A DNA stretch of 36,337 nucleotides from Candidatus Moraniibacteriota bacterium (GCA_018062205.1 JAGOSP010000011.1:1-36337), one strand, 5' to 3'; counted from the first letter of the stretch, positions 8,055 to 16,096 are shown. Numbers and translations are program-made. The notes: a model not told the origin generated them from the letters alone.

Positions 8055-8414
8055 ATGCACGGATTCACTTTCTTCTGCGGGATTATTCTTCTCGCTACAT
8101 TCCTCTTCCTGCTGTACAAGCAGGAACGAGGCGAAGTCACTCAGAACATGCGGTTCTGGAACATCTTCCGAACATTGGCGTTTGCGGGAATGCTCCTAGA
8201 ACCAACTGTCCGGATTTTCGAAGGCTGGATGAATGGGATTTTCCTGTCCGGCATGGCAGGAGTAATCTTCTTTCTCCTGATCACAAGGTCCGAGTTAACA
8301 TGGAAGTCTCATTTTTTTCACTGTGACGAGGACTCGGTGATCTGGCCAAATGCCAATACGTTTGAACAGCATGTAATCCGTCGGCAGGATACCGAACAAG
8401 ACCAAGCCCCCTGA
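8055..8414 (+). CDS. Hypothetical membrane protein, 119 residues
   Basis: ATG 8055 has a strong SD (GGAGGTGG about 8 bases upstream). The N-terminal half holds two or three hydrophobic stretches: residues about 3-20 (FTFFCGIILLATFLFLLY), a weaker one around 37-50, and about 61-77 (GIFLSGMAGVIFFLLI). The C-terminal 40 residues are soluble, with His and Cys (FHCDEDSV, HVIRRQD). No family recognised. It is the second gene of the pair that begins at 7900, and a strong intrinsic terminator follows at 8450-8490. The downstream frame ends cleanly at TGA 8412-8414. Confidence 0.72.
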   Translation: MHGFTFFCGIILLATFLFLLYKQERGEVTQNMRFWNIFRTLAFAGMLLEPTVRIFEGWMNGIFLSGMAGVIFFLLITRSELTWKSHFFHCDEDSVIWPNANTFEQHVIRRQDTEQDQAP

Positions 8415-8415
8415 C

Positions 8416-8490
8416 GAAGAAACGCAGTGCCAGCGTTTCTTCACACAACAAGAGCCCCGGGGATTCCCACGGGGCTCTTCTTCTTTTTTT
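8416..8490 (+). terminator. Tandem hairpins with intrinsic terminator after the membrane-protein pair
   Basis: A first perfect hairpin, GAAGAAACGC/GCGTTTCTTC (8416-8442), is followed by a second, AAGAGCCCCG/CGGGGCTCTT (8450-8479), then a T-rich tail with seven or eight Ts to 8490. The U-tract lies on the plus-strand side, so it ends the plus transcript and would also keep it out of the convergent gltX gene. Confidence 0.85.
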
Positions 8491-8504
8491 GGAATACAAT
8501 TTTC

Positions 8505-10007
8505 TTAGATAGCACACTGCGCCTGCGCAAACTGAATGCGAGCCAGCGAAATCTGCCGGCCGAGTACCCAAGCGCAATCAAATGGCGAGGGTGAACGCTG
8601 GGCCCCAGACAAAGCGACACGGAGCGGCCAGAGAAAGTCCCCTCGCTTGTCGCCAGCGGCTTCGAGTAAAATTCTCTCAAGCTCCGCATGATTGTTCCAT
8701 ACTGCTGTATCGAGATTGACGAGTATTTCATACGATTTTTTCAGCGCTACTTCTGAAAGAGCAAGCGTATTCTCTTTCCAGCAAAGTAATTCCTTCTCAT
8801 AGTGTAGGGTTTCGGAAAAGAAGAAGGGATTTTGTTCCCCGAATTCTGAAAGTTTTGTGAGGCGGTCTTGCTCGATGGTCAAAACCCGCTTCAGAAATTC
8901 CTCTGTCTGCAGAGCGGCTGGTGCGTTCCGAATTAATTCTTTTTCCAAAAAATTTCCTTCTTGAATGAGATCAAACAGCGTGTCAATATCTGAATTCTTT
9001 ATATATTCCGCATTCATCCAGTCGAGTTTTTTGCTATCAAAAACAGCTCCAGCTTTATTCACCTGAGCAAGATCAAATTTTGTTATAAGCTCATCAAGAG
9101 TAAACACTTCCTGAGTTTCACCCTTACCTGGATTCCATCCAAGGAGTGCGACAAAATTAATCAATGCTTCTTTGAGATACCCCTTCGCAAGGTAATCTTC
9201 TACGGCGACATCGCCTTGCCTCTTGGAGAGCTTTGATTTGTCTGGATTAAGAAGAAGTGGTAAATGCCCAAATTCCGTTGGCTGCCATCCAAAAGCCTCA
9301 TAGAGAAGTACATGCTTGGGAGTTGACGGGAGCCACTCTTCACCTCGAATCACGTGCGTAATTTCCATCAGGTGATCGTCTACTACTACTGCCAAATGAT
9401 ACGTCGGGAAGCCATCTGATTTAATAATCACTTGATCGTCCATATCACGCGTATGGAATTTTACCGTCCCACGAATCAAATCAACAAACTCAATATCACG
9501 ATCATCAGGAATACGAAAACGAATCACCGACACTTCGCCAGCTTCTTTTTTTGCTGCCACTTCTGCGGACGAAAGAGCGAGGCAATGACGGTCATAGCGA
9601 GGAGCACGTTTGGCTGCAATTTGTATTTCACGCATTGCTGTTAAACGCTCGGCTGAACAAAAACAGTGATAGGCCATACCTTTTTCTACAAGGTCATTGG
9701 CATATTTTTGATACAATGCTAGTCGCTCAGATTGCATATAGGGCCCATGGTCTCCGTGCGATGCACACACACCCTCATGCGAAGCAAACCCTTCATCACA
9801 AGACAAGCCGACTTTTTCAAGAACAGCAACGAGTCCTTCGACGGCACCTGGCACCAGACGCTTCTGATCGGTGTCTTCAATACGTAAAACGAAGTCACCT
9901 CCGTGTTTTTTGGCAAAAAGATAGCCATACAAAGCTGTTCGCAATCCTCCTACATGAAGAAATCCGGTTGGAGATGGGGCGAATCGAGTACGAATATGTT
10001 GATTCAT
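8505..10007 (-). CDS. gltX: Glutamyl-tRNA synthetase
   Basis: 500-residue class I synthetase that charges tRNA-Glu (and possibly tRNA-Gln in organisms relying on amidation). The HIGH-type motif is SPTGFLHVGG near residue 13 with FVLRIEDTDQKR just after, and the KMSKS motif is KLSKRQGDVAVEDYL near residue 260. Length is normal for bacterial GluRS. The central Cys/His positions (YHCFCSAERL) resemble the SWIM-like zinc region of many bacterial GluRS, though the full ligand set is not certain. A TTGATT-17-GATAAT promoter lies about 40 bases upstream, back to back with the promoter of the structured RNA. No SD before the ATG. It may be non-discriminating, but this cannot be judged from sequence alone. 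Confidence 0.96.
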   Translation of the reverse strand: MNQHIRTRFAPSPTGFLHVGGLRTALYGYLFAKKHGGDFVLRIEDTDQKRLVPGAVEGLVAVLEKVGLSCDEGFASHEGVCASHGDHGPYMQSERLALYQKYANDLVEKGMAYHCFCSAERLTAMREIQIAAKRAPRYDRHCLALSSAEVAAKKEAGEVSVIRFRIPDDRDIEFVDLIRGTVKFHTRDMDDQVIIKSDGFPTYHLAVVVDDHLMEITHVIRGEEWLPSTPKHVLLYEAFGWQPTEFGHLPLLLNPDKSKLSKRQGDVAVEDYLAKGYLKEALINFVALLGWNPGKGETQEVFTLDELITKFDLAQVNKAGAVFDSKKLDWMNAEYIKNSDIDTLFDLIQEGNFLEKELIRNAPAALQTEEFLKRVLTIEQDRLTKLSEFGEQNPFFFSETLHYEKELLCWKENTLALSEVALKKSYEILVNLDTAVWNNHAELERILLEAAGDKRGDFLWPLRVALSGAQRSPSPFDCAWVLGRQISLARIQFAQAQCAI

Positions 10008-10045
10008 AAGTTAGATAGATGCAGAAAAAATAGGTTATTTCTTGT

Positions 10046-10074
10046 ATTATCCCCTTTTTGAAGCCATAAATCAA
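10046..10074 (-). promoter_or_regulatory. gltX promoter
   Basis: Minus strand TTGATT (10069-10074), 17-base spacer, GATAAT (10046-10051), upstream of the gltX ATG at 10007. Its -35 is only four bases from the -35 of the divergent RNA promoter at 10078, so the two promoters cannot easily be bound by RNA polymerase at once. Confidence 0.6.
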
Positions 10075-10077
10075 GTA

Positions 10078-10106
10078 TTGACAATAGTCAGATTTAAGAG
10101 TATAAT
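10078..10106 (+). promoter_or_regulatory. Perfect-consensus sigma70-type promoter of the structured RNA
   Basis: TTGACA (10078-10083), exactly 17 bases, TATAAT (10101-10106): the best promoter in the window. Predicted start near 10113. No protein gene follows on this strand before the terminator at 10263-10288. Confidence 0.85.
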
Positions 10107-10112
10107 TAACTT

Positions 10113-10288
10113 TCGTTCTTTATTTTAAAAAGGAGATCGGCATGCGACGATAAATAAGTCGGGCATACCACCCGGCACAGGAGAGAGGCATCGTCCACCT
10201 CGCGTTCAGACTTCTGGGAGCTTCCGGCTTCCGCGTCACAAAATGACTATCTGAACACCCCTAAGAATCGCCCCCAAGCGATTCTTTT
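10113..10288 (+). ncRNA. Structured small RNA of unknown family, about 175 nt
   Basis: The transcription unit runs from the consensus promoter to an intrinsic terminator and has no real protein gene. Possible helices: GTCGGG/CCCGGC with a 7-base loop around 10158-10176; a long-range GACGAT/ATCGTC pair enclosing it; and a three-way junction with outer stem GTTCAGA/TCTGAAC (10204-10210 with 10250-10256) holding hairpins GGGAGC/GCTTCC (10216-10232, UUCCG-type loop) and GTCA/TGAC (10235-10247). Near the 5' end AAAAAGGAG precedes ATG-CGA-CGA-TAA (10142-10153), a possible three-codon ORF (Met-Arg-Arg). I looked for the hallmarks of tmRNA, RNase P RNA and SRP RNA and did not find them; a divergent 6S-like RNA is not excluded. 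Its 3' end overlaps the tagA stop codon on the other strand. Confidence 0.65.
10263..10288 (+). terminator. Intrinsic terminator of the structured RNA
   Basis: AAGAATCGC pairs perfectly with GCGATTCTT around a CCCCAA loop, followed by TTT on the plus strand. The minus strand has no U-tract, so this serves the RNA unit and not the convergent tagA gene. Confidence 0.75.
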
Positions 10289-11010
10289 CATTTGTCTGTA
10301 AAACTTCGATAGAGGAAAACTCCCGTTGCCCTCCAGACTCTTCCAATACGGTGTGGCTGCATCACGAGTCGCCAAAACCATTCGAGACCGAGTTGTCGCA
10401 TCCATTTTGGAGCTCGAGTGAGCTTGCTGGTAAGATAATCAAAACTTCCACCAACTCCCATAGCAAGACGGATACTTTTTGATTCCTCTCGAAGATGCTC
10501 CGCAAAATATTCCTGTTCTGGCGCACCAAAATTACAAAAAACGATTTCTGATTGTTTTTTACAAGCACAAGATGATGAATGATTTGTCGTGGATGTCCAG
10601 TGCTGGGCATGCATATTCTCACCGTCAATGACCAGTCTTGGATAGCTCTGCATCAGTGATTGCTTAATGTCTTCGTACGAAGAGAGTCCGTCTTGACGAA
10701 TGGCCAGAAAAACCGAGTACTGCTTCTTTTCCGCCTGAGCAAGTAGCATTTGAAGAAGATCGGCTCCTGGCAAGCGACGAACATGTTTTCCAAAGAACCA
10801 GGCAACTAATACGATACCAAATCCATCGATACTCCGAAGGTCTGCCAATCGAAGATTTTCCGCAAATACAGAATCTTCTCTCGCTCGTAAAAGAAATTCT
10901 GGATTCACAGTCGAAATTCGATGAAAATCATTTCCAGAAAGCCAGGCAGTACATCGAACCAGAAGCTCTTTATGAGAAAGACTCTCGAGCTTGATACCAA
11001 AGAGTTCCAT
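10288..11010 (-). CDS. WecG/TagA/CpsF-family glycosyltransferase
   Basis: 240 residues from ATG 11010. Family hallmarks are the N-terminal STVNPEFLLRARED segment (normally T-x-N-x-x-hydrophobic), IDGFGIVLVAWFFG with the catalytic-type Asp, RRLPGADLLQMLL, and the C-terminal SEIVFCNFGAPEQEYF and AMGVGGSFDYLTSKLTRAPKWM segments. Members add N-acetylmannosamine-type sugars to lipid-linked precursors of wall polymers or surface polysaccharide at the inner face of the membrane. The C-terminal GLEWFWRLVMQPHR is also typical. An upstream GTG (11100) would add a hydrophobic, Cys-rich 30-residue segment overlapping the thpR stop; I prefer 11010 because homologues start near MELFGIKLE. Sugar substrate unknown. 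Confidence 0.88.
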   Translation of the reverse strand: MELFGIKLESLSHKELLVRCTAWLSGNDFHRISTVNPEFLLRAREDSVFAENLRLADLRSIDGFGIVLVAWFFGKHVRRLPGADLLQMLLAQAEKKQYSVFLAIRQDGLSSYEDIKQSLMQSYPRLVIDGENMHAQHWTSTTNHSSSCACKKQSEIVFCNFGAPEQEYFAEHLREESKSIRLAMGVGGSFDYLTSKLTRAPKWMRQLGLEWFWRLVMQPHRIGRVWRATGVFLYRSFTDK

Positions 11011-11093
11011 GAGATAACTCTTAATACAAATTACTACTCCAATACAGAGGAATATCCTCCTCAAACAGAAGAGGCTCCAAGCCAAAAAAAAAA

Positions 11094-11648
11094 TTAGCAC
11101 GAGGCCAATGGAACAGATTCGAGTGGGCTGTACTTGCGCTCACCATCTTCGATGACACTCTCGTACACCACCACTGTTTCAACTGGTTCGACAAGATGAA
11201 CGCTTTTTTCGATATCTGGTCTGGGATCAAGCTTACGGAAAGCAGACTTTTTGATACGAGCAAGCGTGATGTGTGGACGATAGATTTTTGGATCTGAAGG
11301 AACAACGAAAGAAAGCTCGCGTTTAATAGCTGTCGTGAGGTCACGCAGAGCATCACTTGGTTCGCCAGCCAACCAAACCATTTTTGGATCTTCGACGGTT
11401 GGAACAAGGCGTATCCCCGAAAAAGCAATCTCAAATGAATCTTCAGTTTCACACAATCTTCGTACTTTTTCACAAATATCAGGCACCATTGCTTCGGGAA
11501 TAAACCCGAGAAAAAAGAGCGTCACATGAAGATTTTCCTTTACTGTTTTCAGGAACACTTCTTCCGGCCACGAAGAAATTTCTCGCGCCAATCGGGACGC
11601 CAGTGCGGAAGAGAGCGGAATTCCAACAAACAGTCTTCTTTGAAGCAT
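11094..11648 (-). CDS. thpR: RNA 2',3'-cyclic phosphodiesterase (2H family, ThpR/LigT)
   Basis: 184 residues from ATG 11648 (MLQRRLFVGIPL). The two catalytic HxT motifs of the 2H superfamily are HVTLFFLG (about residue 41) and RPHITLARIK (about residue 129). The family opens 2',3'-cyclic phosphates on RNA, historically seen as 2'-5' RNA ligase. Length is typical. A TTGCAA-17-TACAAT promoter lies just upstream and faces away from priA. It is followed by tagA on the same strand, 83 bases from its stop to the preferred tagA start. A second 2H protein with a different layout is at 34928-35536. Confidence 0.92.
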   Translation of the reverse strand: MLQRRLFVGIPLSSALASRLAREISSWPEEVFLKTVKENLHVTLFFLGFIPEAMVPDICEKVRRLCETEDSFEIAFSGIRLVPTVEDPKMVWLAGEPSDALRDLTTAIKRELSFVVPSDPKIYRPHITLARIKKSAFRKLDPRPDIEKSVHLVEPVETVVVYESVIEDGERKYSPLESVPLASC

Positions 11649-11660
11649 ATATGTAGCAGA

Positions 11661-11689
11661 ATTGTAGCTTGAAAAAGCCAAAATTGCAA
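11661..11689 (-). promoter_or_regulatory. thpR promoter
   Basis: Minus strand TTGCAA (11684-11689), 17-base spacer, TACAAT (11661-11666), 12 bases before the thpR ATG. Short or absent 5' leader expected. Confidence 0.6.
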
Positions 11690-11746
11690 GCGATTGCGAA
11701 AGGAAACTCAAAAGAAAGACATACAGAAGAAAGGAAACTTGATACA

Positions 11747-13726
11747 ATGTACTTGTACCATCCTCTAAAGTACTCTATGCCTGACACTCCATTTTATCGT
11801 ATTGAGGTGGCACCCTTAACCATACTCCCCCTCAAGCGCTCTCCTCTTTTTTCGTATTTTTCACGAATTGAACTTCCTCTCGGAGCTATCGTGTCGGTAC
11901 CATTCGGAAAGCAACAGCTCCGCGGAGTTGTTTTTGCGTGTGCTCTGTTTACCACGAAACCTGCTTTCTGGATCAAAGAAATCTCAACTATTCTGATACG
12001 AAACGGCCTCACCGAAAAACAGCTTCGTCTGGCAGAGCAAATTAGTTTTGAATATTTTACTCCACTCGGAAAGACGCTTGTCCACTTCCTCTCAGATGAA
12101 ATCAAAACCCCACTCACTTCTCTTCAAGAATCTCTTTCGCCCGACATTCCTTCATCTCATATTCTGGCGTCCATCCAGCTTAAAAAAATACTCCTCCCGC
12201 TTCTCAAAAAGAACCCGCAAGCCCTGACAATTCATCCAAAGGATCGTGCCCTGGCTATTGCTCTTCTCATAAAAGAAAAACAAAAGAAAGCAAAAACCAA
12301 AGAGTCTCTTCTTATTCTTGTTCCAGAAATATTCGGTGCCGAACTCCTTTCTGCCAAACTCAATGGTTTTGGTGTAGAGCACACCCTTCTCTCAAGCTCG
12401 CTTACACGTAAAAATTTCCTGTCAGCCTGGAACACAGCGCGCACGCCAGGAACTGTCTTCGTTGGGACTCGCCAGGCGCTTTTTGCTCCTTTCGCAAATC
12501 TCAAAACAATCATCCTAATTGATGCCGATGATGATGCCTACAAACAATGGGATATGAGTCCCCGTTATGATGGTCGACGTGTCTCGGCAATGCTCGCGAC
12601 TCTTTTTCGTGCCCACCTTATCTCAGTCTCCTCTTTTCTCGATACTGCTCAAACTCACGAAAAAACCTCTCTTCGACTGACGCATACTGATTTGGTTTCG
12701 TCACTTCCTCTGGCGCCACTTGATATCGTCAATCTCCGTCTTGAACGCTATCGAAAAAATTATTCCCCTCTTTCTGTTGCGTCGCGAGAGCATATCAGTC
12801 ACGCTCTTATACGAAAAGAGAAAATCGTCCTTATCGCAAATCAGTCTGGGTATTCAAAAATTACGGTTTGTGAAAGCTGCAAGAAAATTTTCCGTTGCCC
12901 GGAATGCAAAGCCCTTCTTCATCCAGAAAAATCAGGCTTCTTTTCTTGTGGCGCATGTGCCTATAAAACACCTTTATTCCCGAGTTGCTTCGAATGCGGA
13001 CACCTTGGATTGAAACAAATTGGTTTTGGAACAGAACGTATTGAAAGAGAAATTCGAAAACTTTTTTCAAGCGCCAAGACACAGCGTATCGATAAAAATA
13101 CACTCGAAAAAAAGAGCGCCCGAGCACAACTCATTGAGCAGCACATCACGCATGAGGCAGATATTATTATTGGGGTTCCTTCTCTCTTGAATATTCTCGA
13201 TGATATAAACATCCAAACAGTAGTTTTCATCGATGCTGATTCAATGCTCACCTGGAGTGACTTTCGTACTGATGAACGTTTTGCCCTTCGAATTTTCCGA
13301 GCCAGACTTCTCGCTGGATCTCGAGGAAAGGTGTTTCTCGAAACCTTCCAACCAGAGAATATTTTTCTCAAAAAACTCGCTACAGAATCCTATGAACATA
13401 TCGAACAGACCTGCCGAGAAGATCGAGACCTCCTCTCCTATCCGCCTTTCTCAAGACTGATTAATATAGAAATACTGCGTGATACACGAACGCAGGCCGA
13501 TAAAACAGCAAAAAAGCTTGAGGAAAGCCTTCGAGCATTGCCAAAAAGCGAAAAATGGCGTATTTTCATACAACAAGCCTCCGAACGTCATTTGCGAGGA
13601 AAATATGCGGCGCACATTCTTTTGCGCATCCAAGAAGACACTCTCCCACCGCTCCTCACAGATTGGCTTTTAGCTCTTCCTAAGGATACCTTTATTGATC
13701 GAGACCCATTATCAATTCATGTATGA
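11747..13726 (+). CDS. priA: PriA-like primosomal protein with degenerate helicase motifs
   Basis: 659 residues from ATG 11747, chosen for the AAGGAAA SD about 10 bases upstream. The N-terminal DNA-binding domain (IELPLGAIVSVPFGKQQLRGVVF) matches PriA. Eight cysteines in four CxxC pairs (375/378, 384/387, 401/404, 414/417) form the usual double zinc module, followed by GFGTERIEREI; YPPFSRL near the C-terminus is also PriA-specific. The ATPase motifs are eroded. No GxGKT Walker A precedes LLILVPEIF; the DEEHD box reads DADDDAYKQ at about 259; motif V reads GVPSLLNILDDI in place of GTQM-KGHDF; motif VI reads RIFRARLLAGSRG in place of QVAGRAGR. It may load DnaB or recognise forks without unwinding. 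First gene of priA-def-fmt-rhodanese. Confidence 0.88.
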   Translation: MYLYHPLKYSMPDTPFYRIEVAPLTILPLKRSPLFSYFSRIELPLGAIVSVPFGKQQLRGVVFACALFTTKPAFWIKEISTILIRNGLTEKQLRLAEQISFEYFTPLGKTLVHFLSDEIKTPLTSLQESLSPDIPSSHILASIQLKKILLPLLKKNPQALTIHPKDRALAIALLIKEKQKKAKTKESLLILVPEIFGAELLSAKLNGFGVEHTLLSSSLTRKNFLSAWNTARTPGTVFVGTRQALFAPFANLKTIILIDADDDAYKQWDMSPRYDGRRVSAMLATLFRAHLISVSSFLDTAQTHEKTSLRLTHTDLVSSLPLAPLDIVNLRLERYRKNYSPLSVASREHISHALIRKEKIVLIANQSGYSKITVCESCKKIFRCPECKALLHPEKSGFFSCGACAYKTPLFPSCFECGHLGLKQIGFGTERIEREIRKLFSSAKTQRIDKNTLEKKSARAQLIEQHITHEADIIIGVPSLLNILDDINIQTVVFIDADSMLTWSDFRTDERFALRIFRARLLAGSRGKVFLETFQPENIFLKKLATESYEHIEQTCREDRDLLSYPPFSRLINIEILRDTRTQADKTAKKLEESLRALPKSEKWRIFIQQASERHLRGKYAAHILLRIQEDTLPPLLTDWLLALPKDTFIDRDPLSIHV

Positions 13727-14214
13727 ACACACTTACTCTCGTGACCGGCGCCAACACCGATGTCCTAAACCGAAAGGCATTCCCTGTGGCTCTGCCTTTT
13801 CCTGATGAAATATACTCCTTGCTGGACGAAATGGTTATTACCATGCGAAAGGAAAAGGGCATTGGATTGGCCGCGCCACAAGTTGGCATCTCTCAAAGAA
13901 TTTGCGTCATTGAAATCGATGGCACTGTCACCAAATACCTCAATCCGGAAATTACTACACGCTCCCAAGAAAAGATTTTTTTTGAAGAAGGCTGCCTGAG
14001 TCTCCCTGGGGAATTTTTTCCTATTGAACGCCACGAAGAAATCACTGTCAAATACTGGAACGAAAAAGGTCTTCCAAAACGGATTCGGACTCGAGGTCTT
14101 TTGGCGATAGTTCTCCAGCACGAAATAGACCATCTTGATGGTATACTGATATGTAAGCGTTATCAAAGACAAAAAAGTAAAGAAGGAAAAATCTATGGAA
14201 GAATCGTCGAATAA
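13723..14214 (+). CDS. def: Peptide deformylase
   Basis: 163-residue metalloenzyme that removes the N-formyl group from new proteins. All three signature motifs are present: GIGLAAPQVG (about residue 47), EGCLSLPG with the metal-binding Cys, and HEIDHLDG with two His ligands and the catalytic Glu. Its ATG overlaps the priA stop (ATGA), and its 3' end overlaps fmt by 20 bases, so the three genes are probably translationally coupled. Length and motifs are normal. Confidence 0.97.
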   Translation: MNTLTLVTGANTDVLNRKAFPVALPFPDEIYSLLDEMVITMRKEKGIGLAAPQVGISQRICVIEIDGTVTKYLNPEITTRSQEKIFFEEGCLSLPGEFFPIERHEEITVKYWNEKGLPKRIRTRGLLAIVLQHEIDHLDGILICKRYQRQKSKEGKIYGRIVE

Positions 14215-15202
14215 TAACGGTACGTCTGTTGCAATACACATACAGGAAAAAGTTCCAAAAATACGCATCGTGTTCATGGGGACGCCTCAATTTTCCGCAA
14301 CCATACTCGAGAACCTTATTGATCATCACTATCAAATAGTCGGCGTTGTAACGCAGCCAGACAAACCAACTGGGCGCACACAAGAACTTCAACCAAGCCA
14401 AACAAAAGAAGTGGCCCTTCGCCACAAAATCCCCCTTCTTCAACCAAATAAGTTTGATTCGGAAGCGTATTCAGCTTTGAAATCTTGGAAGCCAGACCTG
14501 ATTATTGTAGCTGCTTACGGGAAAATTCTCCCGCCAAACGTCCTCTCGCTCCCTGGGTTTGGCTGTGTTAATGTTCATGCCTCAATACTTCCCAAGTGGC
14601 GAGGAGCGTCGCCTATACACAATGCCTTGCTCTCTGGGGAAACCGAGACTGGCATAACACTCATGTTGATGGATAAAGGTGTTGATACCGGAGATATCAT
14701 TGCGATTAAAAAAACTCCTATCGATGACAACGAAACAAGACTTGATCTTGAAATAAAATTAGCTGCTCTTGGTGCAGAGCTACTCTCTCATACCCTTGCC
14801 GCATTTATTGAAAGGAAAATTGTTCCGCAAAAACAAGACGGAGAGGGAGCAACACTCTGTCAACTCATCGATCGTGAAGATGGACATATTTTTTGGAATG
14901 ATGATTCTCAGGCCTTGTACAACCGTTACCGAGCCCTCGCTCCCTGGCCGGGCGTTTTTACGTTTTGGAAAAACAACAATGCGCTACAGCGACTCAAACT
15001 GCTTTCTCTTTCTCACATCAAACAACCCCCCCAAATCAAACATGCTACGGGAGAAGTTTTTGAAATCGGAGAATCCATAGGCGTACAGACTCGAACAGGA
15101 ATTCTTCTTCTTGAAGAAGTTCAACTCGAAGGGAAAGAGCGAACCGACATACGGACGTTTATTCGTGGATACCGAAATTTTATCGGGAGCATTCTTCAAT
15201 AA
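14195..15202 (+). CDS. fmt: Methionyl-tRNA formyltransferase
   Basis: 335 residues. Formylates Met-tRNA(fMet) from 10-formyl-tetrahydrofolate, the counterpart of the deformylase encoded just before it. Visible signature: IRIVFMGTPQFSA at the start of the Rossmann domain, then VTQPDKPTGR, IIVAAYGKILP, and the folate/catalytic segment NVHASILPKWRGASPI with the conserved Asn, His and, downstream, Asp (KGVDTGDI). The C-terminal OB-like domain (ALAPWPGVFTFW) is present. The start at 14195 is supported by a GAAGGAAAAA SD within the end of def. It carries about 22 extra residues before the core, which may be a real extension or a too-early start; the next Met candidate lies at VFMGTP and is too late. 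Confidence 0.96.
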   Translation: MEESSNNNGTSVAIHIQEKVPKIRIVFMGTPQFSATILENLIDHHYQIVGVVTQPDKPTGRTQELQPSQTKEVALRHKIPLLQPNKFDSEAYSALKSWKPDLIIVAAYGKILPPNVLSLPGFGCVNVHASILPKWRGASPIHNALLSGETETGITLMLMDKGVDTGDIIAIKKTPIDDNETRLDLEIKLAALGAELLSHTLAAFIERKIVPQKQDGEGATLCQLIDREDGHIFWNDDSQALYNRYRALAPWPGVFTFWKNNNALQRLKLLSLSHIKQPPQIKHATGEVFEIGESIGVQTRTGILLLEEVQLEGKERTDIRTFIRGYRNFIGSILQ

Positions 15203-15205
15203 TAT

Positions 15206-16066
15206 ATGGAGCGTCATTTCAAACAACGTTCGCATCAACGAGAAAGTGCCGTCCTTTTTGTCGGAACACTGGCCATCTTGTGTGTGGGTATTTTTATTTT
15301 TTTGAAACCATTCTTCAAAAACGCCTCGGTCTCTCTGTCGAATGACCCGGCCTCAAATCACGAAGATCAGAGTTCCCTCTCTGACGAGAGGGAACTCCCT
15401 TTTGTTTCCGTTCAAGATATCTGGTTGGCACTCGGACAAGGAAAAGATCTTCAATTTCTTGATATCAGAAGCAAAGAAGCTTTTGACAAATCTCATATTC
15501 CCCATTCTGAACATACCACCGAAGAAGAAATTTCCAACTATATTACCAAAAAGAAAAGTAATTACGTCATTGTCTTTTCCCTTGACCAAGCCGAATCACT
15601 CCACAAGGTACATCTAACCCTCCAGAAACAAAATATTACACATTTTTTTGTTACCGGAGGAATAGTCGCACTTGAAAAAGAGTACTATCCGCTCATCTCT
15701 TTTGGTGATCCAGATTCTTTTATCGATCGCTCAAAAGTAACCTACTTTACTGCCACAGAGGCAAAAAAATACATAGATGAACAGAAAAATACCCGATTTA
15801 CTTTTCTTGATGTACGGAGCGCCCAAGAGTTTTCCTTCGCGCATGTAAGTGGAGCTGTCAGCATTCCACTTGAAATGATTGAGGAAAAATCCGATTCCCT
15901 CGATCGATCAACCACGTTTTTGGTTTATGGCAACAACATGCTTGAAGCTTTCCAGGCGGCAGTTCGCTTGTCAGACCTAAACTTCTCGCTCGTTCGTGCC
16001 ATTTCTGAGACACCACCCGAAATTGAAAAGGCTGGCATTCCTATCGAGAAGGGATCTGGTCGCTAA
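15206..16066 (+). CDS. Membrane-anchored tandem rhodanese-like protein, no catalytic Cys seen
   Basis: 286 residues. An N-terminal membrane helix (about 16-34: VLFVGTLAILCVGIFIFL) with a basic cytoplasmic end is followed by an acidic linker and two rhodanese folds. Domain 1 (about 68-158) begins VSVQDIWLAL and has LDIRSKEAFDKSHIP; domain 2 (about 178-275) has FLDVRSAQEFSFAHVSGAVSIP. In active rhodaneses the persulfide Cys starts the loop after the YVIVF/FLVY strand. Here those positions read SLDQAES and GNNMLEA, so neither domain has it. It is probably a binding or scaffold protein facing the outside, but that is inference. Fourth gene of the priA-def-fmt run, three bases after the fmt stop, and closed by a terminator. 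Confidence 0.82.
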   Translation: MERHFKQRSHQRESAVLFVGTLAILCVGIFIFLKPFFKNASVSLSNDPASNHEDQSSLSDERELPFVSVQDIWLALGQGKDLQFLDIRSKEAFDKSHIPHSEHTTEEEISNYITKKKSNYVIVFSLDQAESLHKVHLTLQKQNITHFFVTGGIVALEKEYYPLISFGDPDSFIDRSKVTYFTATEAKKYIDEQKNTRFTFLDVRSAQEFSFAHVSGAVSIPLEMIEEKSDSLDRSTTFLVYGNNMLEAFQAAVRLSDLNFSLVRAISETPPEIEKAGIPIEKGSGR

Positions 16067-16096
16067 TCATAATCATAAAAAATCTTTTTTCTCCAA

